A stretch of DNA of 62,826 nucleotides from Rhizobium sp. Q54 (GTDB lineage: Bacteria; Pseudomonadota; Alphaproteobacteria; Rhizobiales; Xanthobacteraceae), in the NCBI GenBank assembly GCA_945870035.1, contig CAMBQQ010000007.1, positions 1 through 62,826 on the forward strand, given 5' to 3'. The position numbers and the translations under genes were made by a program. The notes beneath the pieces were generated by a model. It saw only the letters and a program-made list of their open reading frames with translations. It had not been told where the DNA came from and searched no databases. Positions 32,380-41,942 of the stretch are shown piece after piece (the stretch's first letter is position 1; every line of letters starts with the position of its first letter).

Positions 32380-33419
32380 CTTTGCAGCGGGCGCGCCGAG
32401 TCGCGAATGCTGAAATTGACCGGGATTTTGACGCGCCGGGGCTTGGCTTTCGGACTGCCGATGCGATCCAGCAGTACGCTCCAGGAGTTTGATGCCAGCT
32501 CTTCTCTGCGCTGTGCAACCGCGGTCAGATAAGGCTGGAATACGGTCGCCCACTCGGAGTGCTCGAAGGCAACCAGCGATATGTCGCGCGGCAGGGCGAT
32601 TCCGAGCGAGTGGATGGCTTTGATCGCTCCCAATGTCGCAAAGAACGTCGACGCAAAAATCGCCGTGGGCCGTCTTGGCCGGCTGAATTCCTGTTCGACC
32701 GCAACCCGGCAAGCCTCGACGCTCCTTCCGCCGATCACGAGCCGGGCGCGATCGGCAAGCCCGTGCTCCTTGAGAGCGTCGCGGTATCCCTGGACGCGGT
32801 CGCGCAGATGCAGATGGCTGTCCGCCGACGTCAGCAGCGCGATGTCGCGATGCCCAAGTTTGATCAGGTGGGCCGTGCCTTCATAGCCGGCGGCGACGTT
32901 GTCGGACGACACGGTGTCGAAGCGTTTGTGGCCGGCGGCGCGGTCAACGAGGACGGCTGGCGGCAGTACGCCTGGAAATCCGGGGATGGCGCCAAAGTCG
33001 TCGCGCGCCGCCGCGATCAACAAGCCGTCGACGCGCCGCGCGATCAATGACTGGATTCGGCGTGTCTCGGTTTCCGGATTGTCGCCGCTCGATGCGACGA
33101 GGATTTCATAACCGGCGGTGGCAGCCTGCGACTCCCAATGGGTGACAAGGCCGGAGAAAAATTCGTTCGACAGGTCGGGCACAACGACGCCGATTGTTCG
33201 TGTGTGTCCACGCCGGAGGCTTGAGGCCATGTGATTGGATTTATAGCCGAGCGCTTCGGCCGCCTTCATCACCGACAAGCGGCTGGCCAAGCGGACGCCG
33301 CGCTCGCCGATCAGGACATTGGATACGGTGCCGGTTGAAACGCCGGCCCGACGGGCGACATCGCGAATCGTCGGTGAGGACGAACGGCTTGGTGTTGGTC
33401 CGCGGCGCTTTCTCGGCAT
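32376..33419 (-). CDS. LacI-family transcriptional repressor
   Basis: 347 residues. The helix-turn-helix lies at about 16-65 (TIRDVARRAGVSTGTVSNVL with the hinge-helix segment SNHMASSLRRG), and the periplasmic-binding-like effector domain follows (VVVPDLSNEFFSGLV, LLIAAARDD, PTAIFASTFFATLGAIKA). ATG 33419 has AAGGA upstream; a longer frame to 33470 lacks one. It diverges from the ribose-type ABC operon, and a LacI-type palindrome lies between them at 33544-33557. It probably represses that operon in the absence of its sugar or polyol. Confidence 0.92.
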   Translation of the reverse strand: MPRKRRGPTPSRSSSPTIRDVARRAGVSTGTVSNVLIGERGVRLASRLSVMKAAEALGYKSNHMASSLRRGHTRTIGVVVPDLSNEFFSGLVTHWESQAATAGYEILVASSGDNPETETRRIQSLIARRVDGLLIAAARDDFGAIPGFPGVLPPAVLVDRAAGHKRFDTVSSDNVAAGYEGTAHLIKLGHRDIALLTSADSHLHLRDRVQGYRDALKEHGLADRARLVIGGRSVEACRVAVEQEFSRPRRPTAIFASTFFATLGAIKAIHSLGIALPRDISLVAFEHSEWATVFQPYLTAVAQRREELASNSWSVLLDRIGSPKAKPRRVKIPVNFSIRDSARPLQS

Positions 33420-33543
33420 CGCTGTCCTTATGCGCCCTGGCGGTCGCGCACTGGATATTGTGCGATGCACAAATCAAACTGCATCGTCATCCGGTGCGTT
33501 TTTCGCCTGCGACGCAATTTCACTTGCAATCATCGGCCACTTC

Positions 33544-33557
33544 GTAAATCGTTTTAC
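33544..33557. promoter_or_regulatory. LacI-family-type operator
   Basis: The inverted repeat GTAAA-TCGT-TTTAC has the central CG and A/T-rich arms typical of LacI-family operators. It lies in the divergent region between the lacI-type gene and the sugar ABC operon. Confidence 0.5.
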
Positions 33558-33706
33558 CACGGGTGACAAAACTCGGCAACGTGGGCTCTGAAGATCCACG
33601 CTTGATATTGGTTCGGGACGAAACGGGGACGCGGCGTGATCATTATCTGCCCGAGCATTGACGTGACGTTGCTGTGCCGCCGTTCGCATTTCGCGCGGGC
33701 CCGCGC

Positions 33707-35245
33707 ATGACGCATTCGAACACCATGGCCATTCAACAGCCGGACGGCGCCGGCACCGCGCCGCTGCTCGAGTTGCGCGGCATCTGCAAGACCTTTCCGG
33801 GCGTCCGTGCGCTCGACAACGTCTCGTTTCCGATCTGGGCCGGCGAAATTCATATGCTGTGCGGCGAGAACGGCGCCGGCAAATCGTCGCTGATGAAGGT
33901 GCTGTGCGGCGCCTATGTCGCCGATGAAGGCCAATTGCTGCACCATGGCGACAAGATCGAGATCAAATCGACGCTTGACGCGCGTAAGTTCGGCATTGCG
34001 GTGATCTTCCAGGAATTCTCGCTCGTTCCGTATCTGAGCGTTGCGCAGAATATCTATCTCGGCCGCGAGTTTCCCGGAAAAATCCCCGGCACCATCGACC
34101 GCCAGAAGATCCGCTCCGAAGCCCGGCGGGTGCTCGGCATGATCGGTTCCGACATCGACATCGACGCGCCGGTGCATACGCTCGGCGTAGCGCAGCAGCA
34201 GATCGTCGAAATCGCCAAGGCGCTGTCGCAGGACGCTCGGATTCTGGTGATGGACGAGCCGACATCGGCTTTGTCGGATACCGAAACGGAACATCTGTTT
34301 GGCATGATGCGCCGGCTGAAAGCGGCAGGCGTCGCCATCGTCTACATCTCGCACCGCATGGCTGAAGTGTTTTTGCTTGGCGACCGCATCACTATCCTGC
34401 GCGACGGTAAGCTGGTCGCCACCGTGCTGCCGAACGAAACTTCGCCGGGCGACCTCGTGCAGAAAATGGTCGGCCGCAAGGTCGACGCCATTCATCGCCG
34501 CGGCGCCGACATCAACGCCGGGGAGGTTGCCCTTGATGTGAAAGGGCTGACCGGACCGAGCGGCATCTCCGACATTCATCTCAACGTGCGCGCCGGTGAA
34601 ATCGTTGGCCTGTGCGGGCTGGTCGGGTCGGGCCGCACCGAGGTGGCGCGGGCGATTTTCGGCGCTGACCGCGTGACCGCCGGCGAAGTGACATTTTTCG
34701 GCAAGCGGTTCACGGGGGGGCCGGACGAGGCCACCCGCCGGGGCGTCGCCTTGATTCCGGAAAGCCGCAAGGCGCAGGGCCTGGCGCTGATCCGGTCGGT
34801 CGGCGACAACATTGTGCTTGCGGCACTGGACAAGATGTTTCCGTCGCATGTCTTCCACCCGGCGAAGGCGGCCAAGGCGGCACAGACGATGATTGGTAAG
34901 CTGCGCATTTCGACGCCATCGGCGCGGCGCGCGGTTCAGGTTCTGTCGGGCGGCAACCAGCAGAAGGTCGTCATCGGCAAATGGCTGACCGCCGATGCGC
35001 GTCTTTTTATCTTCGACGAACCGACGCGCGGCATCGATGTCGGCGCCAAGGCCGAGATATTCGCGCTGATGTACGATCTTGTGGAAAGCGGCGCCGCCAT
35101 TCTGATGATCAGTTCCGAGTTGAGCGAGATCGTCAATGTCTGCGACCGGGCCTATGTGATGCGCGAAGGCGTCATCGCCGATGAATTGTCGCGCGAGCGG
35201 TTGAACGAAGAAAATATCTTGCAGCTAGGGATGCACCATGAGTGA
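33707..35245 (+). CDS. Ribose-type sugar ABC transporter, double ATPase subunit
   Basis: 512 residues with two ATPase domains in tandem (RbsA/MglA type). N-domain: Walker A GENGAGKSS, Walker B ILVMDEPTSALSD. C-domain: GLVGSGRTE (the usual degenerate Walker A), VLSGGNQQKVVIGKWL and LFIFDEPTRGIDVGAK. The start is uncertain: ATG 33707 is used; ATG 33725 and GTG 33674 are alternatives and none has a good ribosome site. It overlaps the first permease gene by 8 bases. Confidence 0.92.
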   Translation: MTHSNTMAIQQPDGAGTAPLLELRGICKTFPGVRALDNVSFPIWAGEIHMLCGENGAGKSSLMKVLCGAYVADEGQLLHHGDKIEIKSTLDARKFGIAVIFQEFSLVPYLSVAQNIYLGREFPGKIPGTIDRQKIRSEARRVLGMIGSDIDIDAPVHTLGVAQQQIVEIAKALSQDARILVMDEPTSALSDTETEHLFGMMRRLKAAGVAIVYISHRMAEVFLLGDRITILRDGKLVATVLPNETSPGDLVQKMVGRKVDAIHRRGADINAGEVALDVKGLTGPSGISDIHLNVRAGEIVGLCGLVGSGRTEVARAIFGADRVTAGEVTFFGKRFTGGPDEATRRGVALIPESRKAQGLALIRSVGDNIVLAALDKMFPSHVFHPAKAAKAAQTMIGKLRISTPSARRAVQVLSGGNQQKVVIGKWLTADARLFIFDEPTRGIDVGAKAEIFALMYDLVESGAAILMISSELSEIVNVCDRAYVMREGVIADELSRERLNEENILQLGMHHE

Positions 35246-36191
35246 CCGTGTTCTGGCGCAAGGCATGTCGACGCTCGGGCGCGTTCCCGGCGTCGCATTC
35301 GTGCTGGTCGCATTGTGTGCGGTTTTCGCCAGCATGAGCCCCGGTTTCTCGACCACGCCCAACCTGACGAATATCCTCGTCCAGTCGTCGATCCTGCTGC
35401 TGCTGGCCCTGCCGATGACCTTCATTATCATGACTGAAGGCCTGGATCTGTCGATCGGCGCAGTGCTGACATTGTCCTCGGTCATGCTGGCCGCAGTCGC
35501 AGTATCGACAGGTTCGCTGACGGCGGGTTTTGTCGCTGCGCTGGCCATCGGTCTGGCTTTTGGCCTGCTGAATGGCTGGTTGATTGCCTGGCTCGATATT
35601 CCGCCTTTCGTCACGACGCTCGGCACTTTGGGCATCGCGCAGGGTCTCTGTCTCGTCATCACTGACGGCACCAGCATCGTCGGCCTGCCGAAGGCGCTTC
35701 AGTTTGTGTACTCAGGTTATTTCCTCGGCGTTCCGTTCCCATTGGTCATCGCCGCCGTCGCTTACGCCGCGATGCACGGCATCCTCTACCACACGCGGCT
35801 CGGCACCTACGTTCCGGCGCTCGGTGGCAATCGCGAGGCGCTGCGCCACGCCGGGGTTAACGACAGGATGGTGCTTGCCGTGATCTATGGTATCGGCGGC
35901 TTGATGGCGGGCATTGCCGCTTTGCTGCTGACGTCGCGTATCAGTTCGGCGCATCCAACCGCCGCCATCGGCATGGAGTTCGATGCCATTGCCGCCGTCG
36001 CGGTGGGCGGCACGCAATTCGAACGCGGCGAGGGCTGGCTCTTGGGCACGCTGCTGGGCGTTATCACCATCGGCGTTCTGCGCAACGGCCTTAATCTCTT
36101 GGCGATGCCGTCGTCAATACAGGTCATCTGCGTCGGATTGCTGGTAATCGTGGCGCTGTTCTTCGACGGCATGCGGAAGGCACACGAATGA
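35238..36191 (+). CDS. Sugar ABC transporter permease 1 (RbsC type)
   Basis: 317 residues, about nine membrane helices, BPD_transp_2 family. The conserved segments are TFIIMTEGLDLSIGAVLTLS, LGGNREALRHAGVN and EFDAIAAVAVGGTQFERGEG. It overlaps both neighbours and forms a heterodimer with the second permease. The substrate is a sugar or polyol by family. Confidence 0.92.
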   Translation: MSDRVLAQGMSTLGRVPGVAFVLVALCAVFASMSPGFSTTPNLTNILVQSSILLLLALPMTFIIMTEGLDLSIGAVLTLSSVMLAAVAVSTGSLTAGFVAALAIGLAFGLLNGWLIAWLDIPPFVTTLGTLGIAQGLCLVITDGTSIVGLPKALQFVYSGYFLGVPFPLVIAAVAYAAMHGILYHTRLGTYVPALGGNREALRHAGVNDRMVLAVIYGIGGLMAGIAALLLTSRISSAHPTAAIGMEFDAIAAVAVGGTQFERGEGWLLGTLLGVITIGVLRNGLNLLAMPSSIQVICVGLLVIVALFFDGMRKAHE

Positions 36192-37168
36192 GCCAGATGG
36201 AAGCCGCCGCCCCGAAATTCAAGCTGACCGTGTCGCGCGACGTTGCCGACGTCGCCTATCGATTGCTGGCCGTCGCCTTGATCTGCGTGGTTCTATCGCT
36301 CGTCAGCGATGCGTTTCTGACCGCCAACAATCTTCTGAACGTGTTGCGGCAGGCCAGCCTCGTTTTCTTCATGGCGTCGGGACTGACTTTGGTCATCCTG
36401 ACCGGCAAGATCGACCTGTCGATCGGCGCCACGGTCGGGCTCAGTGCTTGTGTCGCGGCCACCATCATCAAGTCGACCGGCTCGCCATGGCTTGGCGCCG
36501 CGGCGGCCATCGGCATTGGCGGCATCGTCGGCCTCGGCAATGGGCTGATGGTGACCAAGCTGCGCATCCCGTCTTTCATCGCGACCTACGGCATGCTCTG
36601 GGTCGCGCAGGGGGCGACTTACTATTATATGAGCGGCCAATCCGTTTACGGCTTTCCGCCCGGCTTCCGGGCGCTGGGCAGCGGCTATCTGCTCGGCATT
36701 CCGATCCCGATCTACCTGATGGTCGTTTTTCTGGCGATCGGTTACTTCTTCACCAAGCGCACGACCTATGGCCAGCAGATCTATGCCATCGGCGCCAACA
36801 CGGTGGCGGCGCGGCTGTCCGGTATTCCGGTCAACAGCCGCCTCAATCTGGTTTTCGTGCTGTCCGGCGCGATGGCCGGTCTGGCGTCGCTGATCTATTT
36901 GGCGCGTCTGAACTCGGCCGAAGGTGACATCGGCGAAACGCTGACGTTGCCGACCATTGCCGCGGTGGTGATCGGCGGCACGTCGCTGTTCGGCGGCGTC
37001 GGCTCGCTGTTCGGCACCTTCATCGGCGGGCTGATCCTGACGCTGATTTTGAACGGCATGAATTTACTTAATCTCAACGCGAACTGGCAGCCGCTGGTGA
37101 CCGGCCTAATCGTGCTGCTCGCGGTGTGGCTGGACATGAAGACGCGATCCAAAACTGACAGCAACTGA
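36188..37168 (+). CDS. Sugar ABC transporter permease 2 (RbsC type)
   Basis: 326 residues, same family as permease 1: TLVILTGKIDLSIGATVGLS, AIGANTVAARLSGIPVN and TLPTIAAVVIGGTSLFGGVG. The ATG overlaps the previous stop (ATGA). Two separate permeases with one double ATPase is a common arrangement for carbohydrate importers of this class. Confidence 0.92.
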   Translation: MSQMEAAAPKFKLTVSRDVADVAYRLLAVALICVVLSLVSDAFLTANNLLNVLRQASLVFFMASGLTLVILTGKIDLSIGATVGLSACVAATIIKSTGSPWLGAAAAIGIGGIVGLGNGLMVTKLRIPSFIATYGMLWVAQGATYYYMSGQSVYGFPPGFRALGSGYLLGIPIPIYLMVVFLAIGYFFTKRTTYGQQIYAIGANTVAARLSGIPVNSRLNLVFVLSGAMAGLASLIYLARLNSAEGDIGETLTLPTIAAVVIGGTSLFGGVGSLFGTFIGGLILTLILNGMNLLNLNANWQPLVTGLIVLLAVWLDMKTRSKTDSN

Positions 37169-37203
37169 CAACCAAAACTGAACGATACAAACGGGAGTGA
37201 AAC

Positions 37204-38163
37204 ATGAAAAAAGCAGTCGTCCTGATCTCGATGTTGACCGTCGCCGGCTTCGCCGGTCCGGCATTCGCCGATGGTGAAACGGTCGCCGTCTTCACCAAGA
37301 ACCAGACCAATCCGTTCTTTGAATCGATCCGCGTCGGCACGGCCAACGCGGCGAAGACCGTCGGCGTGAAGCTCATTCAATATGTACCGATCAAGCCCGA
37401 CAGCATTCCGGAGCAAACCAGCCAGGTTGAAGACGCGATCGTCAAAAAGCCGAATGCGCTGCTGTTCATCCCGGTCGACTACAAGGCCATGGTTCCGGCG
37501 ATTGAAAAGGTCAACGCCGCCGGCATCCCGGTGACCGGCCTGACCGACAGGCTCGCCGGCGGGCAGTTGGTGTCGTTCATCGGCGCCGAGGATTATCGCC
37601 TCGGCCTCGAAACCGGACAGAGCTTGCTCAAGGCGATGGGCGGCAAGGGCAACGTCGTTGCGCTGGAAGGTGTGAAGGGCTCTATCAGCAACACAGACCG
37701 CATGAAGGGCTTCAACGATGCGCTGAAGCAATTCCCGAACGTCAAGCTGCTGACGACCCAGCCGGCGAACTATCAGCGTCTGCAGGCTCTCCAGGTCATG
37801 GAGAACATCATGCAGACCCATCCGCAGATCGACGGCGTTTACACTGCCAATGACGCGATGGCGACGGGCGTGGTCGAGGCGATGGCTGCCGCCAACCGCA
37901 AGGCTTTCGTTGTCGGCATCAATGGCAGTCAGGAAGCGATCGACCTGATCAAGGCCGGCAAGATGCACGCGACCGGTTCGTCCGATCCGTTCATGCAGGG
38001 CTGCCTCGGCCTTCTGACCACCGTGCGCGCATTGCGCAAGATGCCGGTACAGAAGGAAATGATGGTGACGCCGGTGATCATCGATAGCAGCAATCTCAAG
38101 ACCTATGACGTGCCGGTGGCATCGCGTTCGTGCCCGAAGCTCGAAGAAGTCGCGGCCAAGTAA
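37204..38163 (+). CDS. Sugar ABC transporter substrate-binding protein (RbsB type)
   Basis: 319 residues with a signal peptide (about 1-22, ending AFADG), then the two-lobed Peripla_BP_4 fold: VAVFTKNQTNPFFESIRVGT, ALLFIPVDYKAMVPAIEKVN and YTANDAMATGVVEAMAAANR. It captures the sugar or polyol in the periplasm. The ribosome site GGGAG is good. A stem-loop without a T-run follows the stop. Confidence 0.92.
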   Translation: MKKAVVLISMLTVAGFAGPAFADGETVAVFTKNQTNPFFESIRVGTANAAKTVGVKLIQYVPIKPDSIPEQTSQVEDAIVKKPNALLFIPVDYKAMVPAIEKVNAAGIPVTGLTDRLAGGQLVSFIGAEDYRLGLETGQSLLKAMGGKGNVVALEGVKGSISNTDRMKGFNDALKQFPNVKLLTTQPANYQRLQALQVMENIMQTHPQIDGVYTANDAMATGVVEAMAAANRKAFVVGINGSQEAIDLIKAGKMHATGSSDPFMQGCLGLLTTVRALRKMPVQKEMMVTPVIIDSSNLKTYDVPVASRSCPKLEEVAAK

Positions 38164-38191
38164 CGCGAGACGACGGCCTACTACATCATGG

Positions 38192-38226
38192 CGGCGGTGC
38201 TCACCGAAATCGGGAAAGCACCGCCG
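38192..38226 (+). terminator. Intercistronic hairpin after the binding-protein gene
   Basis: Ten-base-pair stem CGGCGGTGCT (38192-38201) / AGCACCGCCG (38217-38226), 15-base loop, no T-run. It probably protects the upstream message, as at the other binding-protein genes in this window. Confidence 0.55.
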
Positions 38227-38245
38227 TAATGCTTAAGGGTGCAGC

Positions 38246-39931
38246 GTGAACGGCGGCGTTCCAGATTATTTGATCATCGGTGGCGGCAGCGCTGGCGCCG
38301 TGCTGGCGTCCCGCCTCTCGGAAAATCCGAGTACGCGCGTTGTGCTCGTCGAGGCCGGGCCGGACACGCCGCCGGATGCCGTGCCTGCCGATATTTCCGA
38401 TATTTTCCCCCGCTCCACCCTCAACCCGGATTACTTCTGGCCTGGTTTGCAGGCGCGGCGGCGCACGCCGGACGGTCCGTTGCTGCCGTTTCCGCAGGCG
38501 CGGATTATGGGCGGCGGCTCCAGCATCATGGGCATGTGGGCGCTGCGCGGCGTGCCTTCCGACTTCGATGCCTGGGTTGCCGCCGGGGCGGACGGCTGGG
38601 GAGCGGGCGATCTCTTGAAATATTATCGCAAGCTCGAGAATGATCTCGACCGCGATCAATCGCAATGGTCTCCGGGGCCTTATCCGATCCGCCGCGTGCC
38701 GCATGGCGAGTGGCCGCCTTTTGCCCGGGCAATGGAGCGCGCGGCCAACGCGTGCGGCATAGACACGATCGGCGACATCAATGAAGACGCGCGCGCCGGC
38801 TTCTTTGCGATGCCGGTCAGCCAGAGCGGCAGCGGCCGCGCCTCGAGCGCCAGCGCCTATCTGACACGCGAGGTCAGGCGCCGGCCTAATCTTCGGATCA
38901 TGGCGGATACGCTGGCGAGCGCCTTGCGCTTCGACGGCCGGCGCGCTGTCGGAGCGATGGTGCGCCGTGCCGGTGAGATGACGAGTATCGACGCCCATGA
39001 GGTCATTCTCTCGGCTGGCGCGATTCATTCGCCGGCGATTTTGATGCGGGCCGGCATCGGTGCCGGCGGCGATCTGCAGGCGCTGGGCATCGCCGCTCTG
39101 GCTGACCGTCCTGGCGTCGGCCGCAACCTTCAGAACCATCCTTACCTCAATCTGGCGCTGACATTGCCGCGGCATGCCCGCATGGATGAAAACCTGCGGC
39201 ACTTTGCGCTGGCCGGCATGCGCATTTCCTCTGGGCATGCCGATTGCCCGCCGGCCGATCTGATGGTGTTCGGCATGGGGCGCGTCAGCGGCCGGTCATG
39301 GGGGCCGTCGGTCGCCATGGTCGGCGCGTCGGTTTATGCGCCGTTTTCGCGCGGCCACGTCAGCCTGCGCAGTGCCGATATCTCCGTCGAGCCGGATGTG
39401 ATGTTTTCCCTGCTGCAGGATTCGCGCGATGCGCCGCGTATGGTGCAGGCGGCGCGGTTTGTCGAAAGCCTGGTGCTGGGGACCGCGGTCAACGAGACCT
39501 TCAACGATGCGTTCTTGCTGCCGCCGGTGATGGCGCTCAATCAGTTCGACCGGCCGGGCGCGGTGGGGGAGATCATATCCCGCACGGCGACGCTTCTCTT
39601 TAACGGGCCGGCGCCCTTGAGCCGCTGGATGCTCAACCGGGTGCTTGCGCCCGGACGCTGGATCGGCAACCGCAAGGGCCGCGCGGTGCTCACGGACGAC
39701 GAAATTCTGTCGGCGATCGCGCCGATGGGCCATGTCACTAGCACTTGCTCAATCGGCCGTCCCGATAACAGGATGGCGGTGGTCGACAAGAATTGCCGCG
39801 TCTACGGCGTTGAGAATTTTCGGGTGGTGGACGCCTCGATCATGCCGAGCGTGCCGAGCGCCAATACCAACCTCACCACCATCATGATCGCAGAACGCGC
39901 CGCGGACCTGATTTCGTCCGGCGTGCGCTAA
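38246..39931 (+). CDS. GMC-family FAD oxidoreductase
   Basis: 561 residues (glucose-methanol-choline family). The FAD-binding motif YLIIGGGSAGAVLASRLSE lies at the N-terminus, RIMGGGSSIMGMWALRGVPS is the second family signature, and the catalytic region GHVTSTCSIGRPDNRMAVVD ... RVVDASIMPSVPSANTNLTT contains the His and Asn. It should oxidise an alcohol group, plausibly of the imported sugar or polyol. The start is GTG 38246 with AAGGGTG upstream. It is followed 12 bases later by the ketopantoate-reductase-like gene. Confidence 0.9.
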   Translation: MNGGVPDYLIIGGGSAGAVLASRLSENPSTRVVLVEAGPDTPPDAVPADISDIFPRSTLNPDYFWPGLQARRRTPDGPLLPFPQARIMGGGSSIMGMWALRGVPSDFDAWVAAGADGWGAGDLLKYYRKLENDLDRDQSQWSPGPYPIRRVPHGEWPPFARAMERAANACGIDTIGDINEDARAGFFAMPVSQSGSGRASSASAYLTREVRRRPNLRIMADTLASALRFDGRRAVGAMVRRAGEMTSIDAHEVILSAGAIHSPAILMRAGIGAGGDLQALGIAALADRPGVGRNLQNHPYLNLALTLPRHARMDENLRHFALAGMRISSGHADCPPADLMVFGMGRVSGRSWGPSVAMVGASVYAPFSRGHVSLRSADISVEPDVMFSLLQDSRDAPRMVQAARFVESLVLGTAVNETFNDAFLLPPVMALNQFDRPGAVGEIISRTATLLFNGPAPLSRWMLNRVLAPGRWIGNRKGRAVLTDDEILSAIAPMGHVTSTCSIGRPDNRMAVVDKNCRVYGVENFRVVDASIMPSVPSANTNLTTIMIAERAADLISSGVR

Positions 39932-39943
39932 AAGGTTTCGACA

Positions 39944-41005
39944 ATGTCCAAGAGAGTTGCGGTCCTCGGCAGCGGCGCGAACGGTGCGTCCATCGGCGCC
40001 GATCTTACGCGCGCCGGCGTCGATGTCGTGCTGATCGACCAATGGCCGGAACACGTCGCTGCGATGCGCCAGAACGGCATCCGTATCGATATGCCCGGTG
40101 AGACGCAAACGACCGCAGTCCGCGCCTATAATCTTTGCGATGTCTGCACCTTCACCGTACCCTTCGATGTCGTCCTGCTGCTGATGAAAGCCTATGACAC
40201 GCGCTGGGCATGCCAGTTAATCGAGCCTTTTCTGAAGGCCGACAGCCTTGTCGCCGGCGTGCAGAACGGCATGACCACCGACGTTATAGCCGACGTTGTC
40301 GGGCCGCAGAGGACCATGGGTTGTGTGATCGAAATTTCCTCGACCATGTTCGATCCCGGTGTGGTGCAGCGCGACTCGCCGCCGGCGCGGTCGTGGTTCG
40401 CGGTCGGCGGGATCGACAAGCGGGTGGCTGGCCGGGAAGCCGAGGTCGGCGATCTGCTCAAGCATGCCGGTACGGTTGAATATGTCGGCGACATTCGCGC
40501 CAGCAAGTGGATGAAGTTGGTGAGCAACTGCACCACGCTGGTAACCACCGCGATCCTCGGCCAGTCGATCCACAGTGCGGCGTCGACGCCGGAAATTCGC
40601 GAGATCATGCTCCGGTCTGGCCAGGAAGCATTTGATACGGGCAAGGCGCTAGGCCACCCGAGCGTGCCGATTTTTGGCATGAAGTCTGAGGACGTTCGTC
40701 AATCCAACCGGCTCGTCGAGGTGCTGCTCGACACATTGGTCAAGGGTTTCACCATCGAGAGTACGCTAACAACCGTATTGCAGGATTGGATGAAGGGCCG
40801 CCGCAGCGAAGTGGACAATCTTAACGGCCATGTCGTTGCCGAGGCCGGGCGGCTCGGACTTGCGATGCCGGTCAACGCTGCGATTGTAGAGCTGGCGCAC
40901 CGGATCGAGCAGGGAAGCCTGAAGCCGGGGCCGGAAAACTTTGCTTTGCTGCAGGATTTGATTAAATCGAAAGACAGCGACGCGCCTGCGGCGACGCGAG
41001 GATAA
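39944..41005 (+). CDS. Ketopantoate reductase (ApbA/PanE) family dehydrogenase
   Basis: 353 residues. The nucleotide-binding motif VAVLGSGANGASIGADLTRA lies at residues 4-23, and the catalytic-lysine segment is SKWMKLVSNCTTLVTTAILG. NAD(P)H-dependent 2-oxoacid reduction is the family reaction. Many members outside pantothenate loci oxidise or reduce other hydroxyacids. Its place after a GMC oxidase and a sugar importer argues for catabolism rather than vitamin synthesis. Confidence 0.88.
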   Translation: MSKRVAVLGSGANGASIGADLTRAGVDVVLIDQWPEHVAAMRQNGIRIDMPGETQTTAVRAYNLCDVCTFTVPFDVVLLLMKAYDTRWACQLIEPFLKADSLVAGVQNGMTTDVIADVVGPQRTMGCVIEISSTMFDPGVVQRDSPPARSWFAVGGIDKRVAGREAEVGDLLKHAGTVEYVGDIRASKWMKLVSNCTTLVTTAILGQSIHSAASTPEIREIMLRSGQEAFDTGKALGHPSVPIFGMKSEDVRQSNRLVEVLLDTLVKGFTIESTLTTVLQDWMKGRRSEVDNLNGHVVAEAGRLGLAMPVNAAIVELAHRIEQGSLKPGPENFALLQDLIKSKDSDAPAATRG

Positions 41006-41121
41006 GCATACCAATTTAGCTGGACGAAATGAGTGCGCTAACCCATTCGCGGGCGATGGGGTTTTCGGCGGCAGCCGCAATTTACTAGTTATGCCGCTCG
41101 GCGTAGTTTACAAAACTAACA

Positions 41122-41934
41122 TCACGCCGGCCAGATCTGACCGCCGCCATCGACTCGAATAACCTGCCCCGAAACGAAAGCACTCATCGGCCCGGCGAGG
41201 AATTCGACGACGCGCGCTACTTCGTCGACCGTGGCGATGCGATCAAGCGTGCCCTCGGTCGCCAGCCGTGCCGGGTCGACATCGCGCGTGCCGACAAAGC
41301 GTTCGGTGCGGGTATCGCCGGGCGCGATGCAATTGACGGCGACATCGTAAGGCCGCATCTGGTCGGCAAGACAGCGTGTGAAATGCAGCGCTCCGGCCTT
41401 GGCCGTGGCGTAGATCGAGGCATTGGTGCGGCCCTTGAAGGCGGCGACCGAACCAATGGTGATGATGCGGCCCCGGCGGCGCTGCATCATGCCGCGCGCG
41501 ACTTCCTGACAGACGAAGATCGTGCTCAGGAGATTGCGATCGATAACGGCGCGCACGTCTTCCGGCTTGATGGTGACGACGTCGTTGGGGTCGGGCTTGC
41601 CGCCGGCCGCGGCGATGTCGCCGCCGGCATTGTGCACGAGAATGTCGAGGGGGCCGAGTTCGGCCTCGGCGGTGCGCACCGTGCGCGAGACATCGTCGAT
41701 AGAGGTGAGATCGGCGAGAACCTTGATGGTGCGCACCTTGTGCGTGTCGGCGATTGCCTGTGCGACATCGGTCAAAGTTTGTGTGCCGCCGAATTCCGAC
41801 GGGCCATGCTCACGCATGCCATGCACCGCGATGTGGCAGCCAAGCGCCGCGAGCCGCTCGGCGAAGGCGCGGCCGAGCCCGCGTCCGGCGCCGGTGACGA
41901 GGGCGACCTGTCCTTCGAGGATGCGGTTCTGCAT
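41122..41934 (-). CDS. Short-chain dehydrogenase/reductase (SDR)
   Basis: 270 residues, NAD(P)-dependent. The cofactor motif VTGAGRGLGRAFAERLAALG is near the N-terminus, NAGGDIAA follows, and the catalytic set is Ser in IITIGSVAAF, Tyr/Lys in SIYATAKAGAL and Asn upstream. ATG 41934 has AGGATA at the right distance; longer frames have none. It is co-transcribed with the RpiR regulator (8-base gap) and is probably its target enzyme for a sugar or polyol. Confidence 0.9.
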   Translation of the reverse strand: MQNRILEGQVALVTGAGRGLGRAFAERLAALGCHIAVHGMREHGPSEFGGTQTLTDVAQAIADTHKVRTIKVLADLTSIDDVSRTVRTAEAELGPLDILVHNAGGDIAAAGGKPDPNDVVTIKPEDVRAVIDRNLLSTIFVCQEVARGMMQRRRGRIITIGSVAAFKGRTNASIYATAKAGALHFTRCLADQMRPYDVAVNCIAPGDTRTERFVGTRDVDPARLATEGTLDRIATVDEVARVVEFLAGPMSAFVSGQVIRVDGGGQIWPA

Positions 41935-41942
41935 GGGATATC

